Shown here: piece by piece, positions 58,593 to 64,000 of the stretch
How positions within the stretch are numbered: position 1 is the stretch's first letter
How the letters are laid out: each line of letters starts with the position of its first letter
DNA from: Neurospora intermedia
Taxonomy: Eukaryota; Ascomycota; Sordariomycetes; Sordariales; Sordariaceae
Reading direction: 5' to 3'
NCBI GenBank assembly: GCA_037102815.1
Contig: BTPP01000002.1
Span: forward strand, 3,782,001 to 3,846,000
DNA: 64,000 nt
Program-made: the position numbers and the translations under genes
The notes under the pieces: generated by a model
Told to the model about the DNA's origin: nothing
The model's input: only the letters and a program-made list of their open reading frames with translations
Database searches by the model: none

Positions 58593-61500
58593 TTAGTTCC
58601 ACCCGAGGGAATTTTCCGCGGCAACGGGGGCCGAGATGTAGGCGGTCCGAGAAGAGAGACCCATCCCGCTCCTTCCGCTGCCATGGCTGTCCCGTCCACC
58701 AGGTGCACCGGCGCCCGCCGCCGCCGCGCCGCCAGCCACTCCTCCATAGCCGGTAAAGTCCCTACTAAGGAGTGCCCCGCCCATGAGAGCCGGGCTGCCC
58801 CCGCCCATCTGCTGCATGTCCGATGGGCTTCCGCCGAGGGAGCTCGCCCGTCTGTGCGCCTGCTTCTTCCTCTTGTACCTCCTGGCAACCACGAACATGG
58901 CCGCGCCATACGCAGCAGCAACGGCAACAGCACCACCTACAATGCCCGCCGTGGTTCCCCGCTGCTGCGAAGTCTGGTTGCCGTTGTTGTTGTTTGTGAA
59001 TGGGTCCGCATTGCCGTTGTTACCGGCGTTGGACGGGTTACTTCCACTGTCGCCACCTGAGCCATCGCCAATGAGGGTCGAGCCAAGGATAATGTCGATG
59101 GCAGGATTGATCTGCATTGTCAAGTTGTAAACCAGCGGGGTAGGGTTGTTATAGAGCGGAGAACTGGCGATTTTAACATCCAGTCGAAGGCTCTCAACAT
59201 ACGCCTGCGGGTATGATACAACAGCAAGAGTGGTCCAGTAGCCCAGAGTGTTCACCGTGTTCATGGGCATCAGCTTCGTGACTCTTACTCTGTGGGACTC
59301 AATGGACGAAGCAAACGCCAGCGCCTCAGGGAGAAGGCGGAAGATCTGCGCCGCAGCGTTGTTGTTCTTGGCCACAAATGGGTAATTGAATCCATAGTTG
59401 AAACCGATCTGGATAAAAACGTTGTCTTCAGGCTTGGGAGCAGTCGTGTCATCAGGGGCAATCGCCTTGGGGAGGTCAGTGGGAAGGGCAGTCGCTGTAG
59501 TTTGTTGTACGAAGGACACGGTGTGGGTCTGCGCAGGAGGAGGCTGGTCCACCAGAATCGTGGTTGGGCTATTGTAGCCAGGCGGCATGTTAGACACGGT
59601 GGCTGTAGGAGTATATTGCGTAACCGGTGGATAGTTGATGGTCGTAGTCGGCACGGGCGGGGGAATCAGAACCTGAGTGGTGGTGACAGGTTCCAAGGAG
59701 GAAACAGGTACCGAACTCTCAGCTGAAGCACTCGTTACGATGACTGGAATAATGGTTGAGGAATTGGCCGCTACTGTGGTGCTGTTAATCAAAGTGACAG
59801 GGGGCAGAACGACCGTTGTGTCAGACATGGATGTGACAGGGATCGAAGAGTTTCCAGGAATAACAGGCACTGAGGACCCCGGGATTCCGGTTGTTGTTGG
59901 GCCCGATTCAACGGCTTTGGTTGAGGAAACAGTCGAGTTTCCAATCGGGATAGAGACGATACCCGAAGACATCATGGGAGGCTTAGGCTGGCTGGTAGTC
60001 AGCGAGGCGGAAGGCGTGATAACGCCCGATCCAGAGCCGCTAGCATAAGGTTCGGTTGCCGAGGGAATCGTGACACTGTCCGACGTAGTAACGGGAGCCG
60101 TGGGTTCGGTTGCTGTTCCATTGCCCGTAGGAATAAGTATGCTGCCTACCAAGGATGCGACATTGCTAGCCAAAGATTCAATTAGGTTGGTGGACGCACT
60201 GGAGGTTTCATTGACGACGCCTGTAGGGGCCAGGAGAATTCCGGAGCTGCTCGAGCTGGTGATCAGAGGATCCTCTGTCGCGATGATCTCGGAGGCTGTG
60301 GCAGTTCCGATGGTAGAGTTGGTCGCACGGCCAGTCCCAGAAATGAGCGCAGGCGCGGTAGAGTTTGCTACATCGGCCGCAGAAGTCGAGCTCGTCCGGA
60401 TCGAAGGAAGGACGATGATAGGCGGGAGCCAACCCGTGGAAGCGCTCCCATCGGTGGCTGTCTCGGTGCTTGCTGTCTCGACGGTGGTAGCATTGGCCGT
60501 GGAAGTAGGCTCAACGGTGGTGGTGGGAGGAGTAAGAACCTGCAAAGAGCTAGACGAGTCGGGACTAGTCGTGTTAGAAACGACTCCTGACGAGACGGTA
60601 GGTAAAGCGCTGGACGAAGTCAAGGAGCCAGATGCATCAGTCGACACGGCCGACGAGCTAGCAACATCGGTAGCAGAAGCCGAGGAGCGAGCGACATCGG
60701 TAGCAGAGATGGCTGCGCTGGTGGTGTTGGCAACAGAACCAAGCGCAGTAGTGCTATCGGTAGCAGAAGCCGAAGAGCTAGCGACTTCGGTAGCAGAGAT
60801 GGCCGCGCTGGTGGTGTTGGCAACAGAGCCAAGCGCAGTAGTGCTATCAGTAGCAGAAGCCGAAGAGCTAGCACTACCGAAACCAGGGTTCAAGAAGCTA
60901 AGAATATCTACAACAGAGCTGGACGAGCTAGCAGAGATGGCCGAGCTGGTGGTGTTAGCAATAGAGCCAGGCGAGGTGACGCTGCCAGTAACAGAAGCCG
61001 AAGAGCTGGCGCTATCGGTGGTAGGGCTGGATGAGCTAGCGGTCGCTGTGACAGAGCTGGACGAGCTAACAGCGTCGGTGGTCGAGGCAAAAGAGCTGGT
61101 AACATTGGCGCCGGAGCTGGGCAAGATGGTGTTATCGCTAGCCGAAGTCGAAACCGAAGCCGAAGCCGAAGAGTCGACCCTGTCGGTGGCAGTAACAGGT
61201 GAGCTAGTACTACTGTCCGTAGTAGAGTCAAGACTGGTTCCCGGAGTAGATTCAGGTGACGTAGTAGCGCCAGAAGAGGTGCCCTCGGTAGTTGAGTCAG
61301 ATAAGCTGCTCTCGGTAGTAGAGCCAGAGCTGATTCCCGTGGGAAACCCAAGTAGGTCGGTTGAGCTGTTGTCAGTAGCAGAGCTGGAGAGACCAGTGGT
61401 ACCCTGGCTAGTTGAGTCAGAGGAGCCCGCAGTGCTATCGGTAGAGCTAACAAAGTCGGTGTCGACAGCGGGGGCAGAGGGTGCGGCTGTGCCAGCGGTC

Positions 61501-61889
61501 GACAAGCCGACTGTTGTGGGCTGGGAAGGTGAAACGTAAACGGTGCTCGCAATCACCACCGTCGTGACCCGAGACGTGTCTGACTCGGATTCGGACGGCG
61601 GTTCGCTCGAGGTGAAGAACTGCGAAGAAGTCGACTTGACAAAGGGAATGTCCGACGAGCTTTCGCTCTGGTCGTTGCTGGTCACCTCCCTCTTGGTCGT
61701 CTGCGATAAGGTGTCGGACGACGTATCGATGGTGGAAATTGGGGCATCGTTGGATGTTATCGTGGCGTTGGCATACTGGCGTTTGACATGTTTAGGGAAG
61801 TAGTACTTGGGCTTGGTGGGCCCCACATGCTCGCCGGCCACATACGAGGCCGCTAATAGGGCGGCCGCAACAACGGATACTGTCCGCAT
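58593..61889 (-). CDS. msb2: Msb2-type signalling mucin
   Basis: A single exon of 1098 aa. Residues 1-19 (MRTVSVVAAALLAASYVAG) form a signal peptide. The next ~770 residues are Ser/Thr-rich, with tandem repeats, as in a heavily O-glycosylated mucin. A conserved extracellular domain near 820-960 (VFIQIGFNYGFNYPFVAKNN, IFRLLPEALAFASSI, LGYWTTLAVVSYPQAYVESL, PLVYNLTMQINPAIDIILGS) fits the Hkr1-Msb2 homology region. A transmembrane helix (TAGIVGGAVAVAAAYGAAMF) follows, then a basic stop-transfer (RRYKRKKQAHRR) and a short cytoplasmic tail ending ISAPVAAENSLGWN, the hallmark C-terminus of filamentous-fungal Msb2. Known role: surface sensor upstream of the filamentation/fusion MAPK pathway and osmotic responses. 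Repeats encode the mucin core. Confidence 0.9.
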   Translation of the reverse strand: MRTVSVVAAALLAASYVAGEHVGPTKPKYYFPKHVKRQYANATITSNDAPISTIDTSSDTLSQTTKREVTSNDQSESSSDIPFVKSTSSQFFTSSEPPSESESDTSRVTTVVIASTVYVSPSQPTTVGLSTAGTAAPSAPAVDTDFVSSTDSTAGSSDSTSQGTTGLSSSATDNSSTDLLGFPTGISSGSTTESSLSDSTTEGTSSGATTSPESTPGTSLDSTTDSSTSSPVTATDRVDSSASASVSTSASDNTILPSSGANVTSSFASTTDAVSSSSSVTATASSSSPTTDSASSSASVTGSVTSPGSIANTTSSAISASSSSSVVDILSFLNPGFGSASSSASATDSTTALGSVANTTSAAISATEVASSSASATDSTTALGSVANTTSAAISATDVARSSASATDVASSSAVSTDASGSLTSSSALPTVSSGVVSNTTSPDSSSSLQVLTPPTTTVEPTSTANATTVETASTETATDGSASTGWLPPIIVLPSIRTSSTSAADVANSTAPALISGTGRATNSTIGTATASEIIATEDPLITSSSSSGILLAPTGVVNETSSASTNLIESLASNVASLVGSILIPTGNGTATEPTAPVTTSDSVTIPSATEPYASGSGSGVITPSASLTTSQPKPPMMSSGIVSIPIGNSTVSSTKAVESGPTTTGIPGSSVPVIPGNSSIPVTSMSDTTVVLPPVTLINSTTVAANSSTIIPVIVTSASAESSVPVSSLEPVTTTQVLIPPPVPTTTINYPPVTQYTPTATVSNMPPGYNSPTTILVDQPPPAQTHTVSFVQQTTATALPTDLPKAIAPDDTTAPKPEDNVFIQIGFNYGFNYPFVAKNNNAAAQIFRLLPEALAFASSIESHRVRVTKLMPMNTVNTLGYWTTLAVVSYPQAYVESLRLDVKIASSPLYNNPTPLVYNLTMQINPAIDIILGSTLIGDGSGGDSGSNPSNAGNNGNADPFTNNNNGNQTSQQRGTTAGIVGGAVAVAAAYGAAMFVVARRYKRKKQAHRRASSLGGSPSDMQQMGGGSPALMGGALLSRDFTGYGGVAGGAAAAGAGAPGGRDSHGSGRSGMGLSSRTAYISAPVAAENSLGWN
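60691..60870 (-). repeat. 90-bp tandem repeats in the Msb2 mucin region
   Basis: Two adjacent 90-bp units (60691-60780 and 60781-60870) differ at only about 5 positions and encode a 30-residue SASATDSTTALGSVANTTSA-type repeat. Shorter partial copies flank them. Confidence 0.9.
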
Positions 61890-63937
61890 CGTTCTTGTCC
61901 TAGTCGATGTTGATCATGCACTGCCCTGGTGATGCTGAGGTGATGTTGGTATAAGAGAGTGGAAGGCGTCAACTGGCAGTCGGGGCGTGTGGTGTGTGAA
62001 TCTACACCGAAGGGTCGTCAGCGCCGCAACAGCGACAGCAAGGGTCGACAGCAACGGCAAGGAGGGACTCACTTGTCAGGAGATAGTCGTAACGAGTGAA
62101 CTTGACAAATAAGTCAAATGAGAGTAATCTGGAGACGAAAGCAACAGTCAGTGAATCCATGTATCCGTAGTTTGGGCCCAAGCGTATTGGTGATCCCCGC
62201 GATCAGCTGTGGAACGGTGAGTTGTTGGCCTGGTCCAAGGCAAGGGAATCGCAGGAGCGCTGATCGTTGCGTCTAGCCCTTCGACATCACTGCCCTCACT
62301 CTCCAGCGAGGTCCCCGTCGACGTCCCCGGCCCCGGCCAAGTTCCTATGTCCAAGTCGCTTTCTTTTCATCCTGCCTCTTGCGCCGGCTCCAATACGCTC
62401 TCCATAGCCGCATATTTCCCTGCCGAGTGTCTTCGCCAAGGGACCAGGCACCAAGCAGCCCATCTTCTCCAAACCAAATCCACACTCACATTCAAGGTAA
62501 ATTAGGGGAAATCTCGATTATCGGTCCCCTGTTGATTTGTTGTTGATTTTCAAAATGAGTGGCTCGACGAGGAAACTCGTCTATGGGTTGCAGGTACAAG
62601 GAGTCCGTCAGAGGCGGCGTCGTGGTCGGAGTCGGATTCGTGTGCACGAGTTCATGACAAGACGGGCATCGGAAAACGGAAGAAAAGGAGGGACCAAGGC
62701 AAGGCGCGTCAACCTATCGGGTGTCTTGTTGGTCCGAGTTGCTGGTTGCTGGTCGCGGGAGCACAAATCAACTGGCGGCGGCGGCGAGGTTGAACGGCAG
62801 ACGAGTCGTGGGGAGGATTTGCAAAGGACGACGTCGCCGAAGGGGAGTGCCGGAAAACCAAGTAGCGAATTTGGTCGACAGAGCAGAAGAAAAGGATGAA
62901 AGGAGTGGAGGAAGAGAAAGGGTAAGTGGGTGAGAGTGAGAGGAAGAGTGAGTAAGGCGGACAAGGTTGAGGGCGAGGGTGAGGGGAGAAGTGAACGAAT
63001 GTGTGTGAAAGGCGCCCAAAGAGGGTCAAAGGGTTCGTCTCAACACCATACAACTGAATGGAACTAGGGAGTGGACGGAAAAAGAGAAGGGAACGGGGAG
63101 ATTGGAAGAATGAAACGAGTGGCAGGACAGCAGCAGCAGCCGGAGCAGGACCTGACGGACTGACTGTTGGTGTGTGTGTGTGCTGAGCAGACTGACGGTA
63201 AAGACGGTGGTCGCTTCTGCCAGGGTGACAGTAAAGCCTGAATGGAATTGGGAGGAGAGAGGAGCACTCAAGGACTGAATGGAACCGGCTGAAGAGAGAA
63301 CGGACTGGACTGCGTGAGAGAGACGGGAGCGTTGGCCCGCTGGCTGGGGGGGAGGAGGGGAGGCGAAGCGAAGCGCTGCTGCTGCGTTGCAAGGGTGCCT
63401 AGGTTTCTCTTGGCTGCGTGTGCGATCCCAGGAACGATATTACCTCGAGCCGGGGTGGGAAATGGGGAAGGGGGACAAATGCGACAAAAAGAGGGGACCG
63501 TTCAACCACACAAGTCACCCAAGTGAACATCCAAGAGGATCTGGGGTCCGCCAGGTCCGCTAGCCAACCGGGTACCCGCCGGCCCTAGCAGGCGCGGGAG
63601 GAGACTTCCCCCCTAACATGAAACGGAGCGCATTGTTGGTCGGCCATGGTTCCTTGATGGCATGCTCCGCTCCGTCAATTCCATGACTTCCCTACCTCTA
63701 CTAGGTGTCAGTGAAACCCTTGCTGACGACTCCCGCGCCGTCCAGCGGCTTCAGACACACCCACCACGAACCAGGTGGGCTTCCAATAATATCCTGGTGG
63801 CTTGCGATAGTGCGCGCTATTTCTTCCCGACGAAAAAGAAAAGGTCGTCTAGGCTCTGGGCTCCGAAATGAACAAGTCAAGTAGGTTTGATTTATGTTTC
63901 TCAGTGAGGGCGGAAGAAGAAACGTTAAGGCGTCCGT
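61890..63937. promoter_or_regulatory. Msb2 promoter and long leader region
   Basis: This 2-kb stretch upstream of the Msb2 start carries CT-rich sequence on the minus strand (62870-63400) and a 227-codon minus frame (62709-63392) that is Ser/Pro/Leu-rich and looks like untranslated leader. No other gene is supported. A (TG)n run lies at 63170-63181. Confidence 0.45.
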
Positions 63938-64000
63938 CTAGATCGGCACTCCGATCTTGATTCCGTCTGCATTGACCATGCGCTCTACTGTATGCCCGTT
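63938..64000 (-). CDS. C-terminal end of an unknown gene (partial, cut by window edge)
   Basis: Reading in from the right edge, the minus strand gives 20 residues ending IKIGVPI before a TAG at 63938-63940. The segment has even, coding-like composition, but it is too short to identify and could be chance. Confidence 0.35.
   Translation of the reverse strand, partial: NGHTVERMVNADGIKIGVPI

Noticed and set aside
60070-61539. 489-codon plus-strand frame opposite Msb2
   Set aside because: It is the complement of the Ser/Thr repeat coding region; the sense frame has a signal peptide, transmembrane helix and conserved domain.
62709-63392. 227-codon minus frame upstream of Msb2
   Set aside because: Ser/Pro/Leu-rich and CT-driven; fits a 5' leader, with no start-context or domain support.

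Overview
The window looks like nuclear DNA of a filamentous ascomycete, most likely a Sordariales fungus such as Neurospora or Sordaria. The evidence is: small introns (46-150 nt, GTRNGT donors, CTRAY branch sites, YAG acceptors), long CT-rich 5' leaders, GC-rich third codon positions, intergenic gaps of 0.3-4 kb, and a gene set typical of Pezizomycotina. No transposon, virus-like element, rRNA, CRISPR array or convincing tRNA was seen, and there is no sign of heavy RIP. All gene models were built by eye from reading frames, splice signals and remembered family sequences; no search was run.

Layout, left to right: NPC2-type sterol carrier (+); V-ATPase subunit F (-) divergent from a Nur1/Mug154 nuclear-rim protein (+); 3-isopropylmalate dehydratase of leucine synthesis (-); a long unknown protein whose frame is split by one in-frame TAG before a membrane-anchored C-terminus (-); an F-box protein (-); a proline-rich Cyk3-like transglutaminase-fold protein (+); an Rkm5-like lysine methyltransferase whose N-terminus sits beyond a 619-nt intron (-); long-chain acyl-CoA synthetase (+); neuronal calcium sensor NCS-1 (-); Cdc45 replication factor (-); LaeA-like methyltransferase (+); JmjC oxygenase (+); Alg7 (+); Seh1 nucleoporin (+); an unknown basic/acidic protein with an in-frame TAG after codon 50 (+); a Dal5-type MFS transporter (-); an Msb2-type signalling mucin (-); and the last codons of a gene running off the right edge (-).

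The genes are independent single-copy housekeeping or regulatory loci rather than a cluster. Loose themes are membrane lipid/sterol handling (NPC2, acyl-CoA synthetase), nuclear envelope and chromatin (Nur1, Seh1, JmjC, LaeA-like, Cdc45), cell-surface and septation signalling (Msb2, Cyk3-like, NCS-1) and ER glycosylation (Alg7).

The most interesting signal is a pair of unknown genes (minus strand 11430-14594 and plus strand 50710-52599). Each has a long open frame interrupted by exactly one in-frame TAG, with coding character continuing in the same frame. In the first, the TAG lies in the loop of a predicted two-part hairpin; in the second, in the loop of a 6-bp stem. Sordariomycetes edit A to I in mRNA during sexual development, preferring UAG and hairpin loops, so both genes are candidates for stop-to-Trp (TAG to TGG) recoding. 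A cryptic intron, a RIP-type C-to-T mutation or an assembly error are the alternatives.
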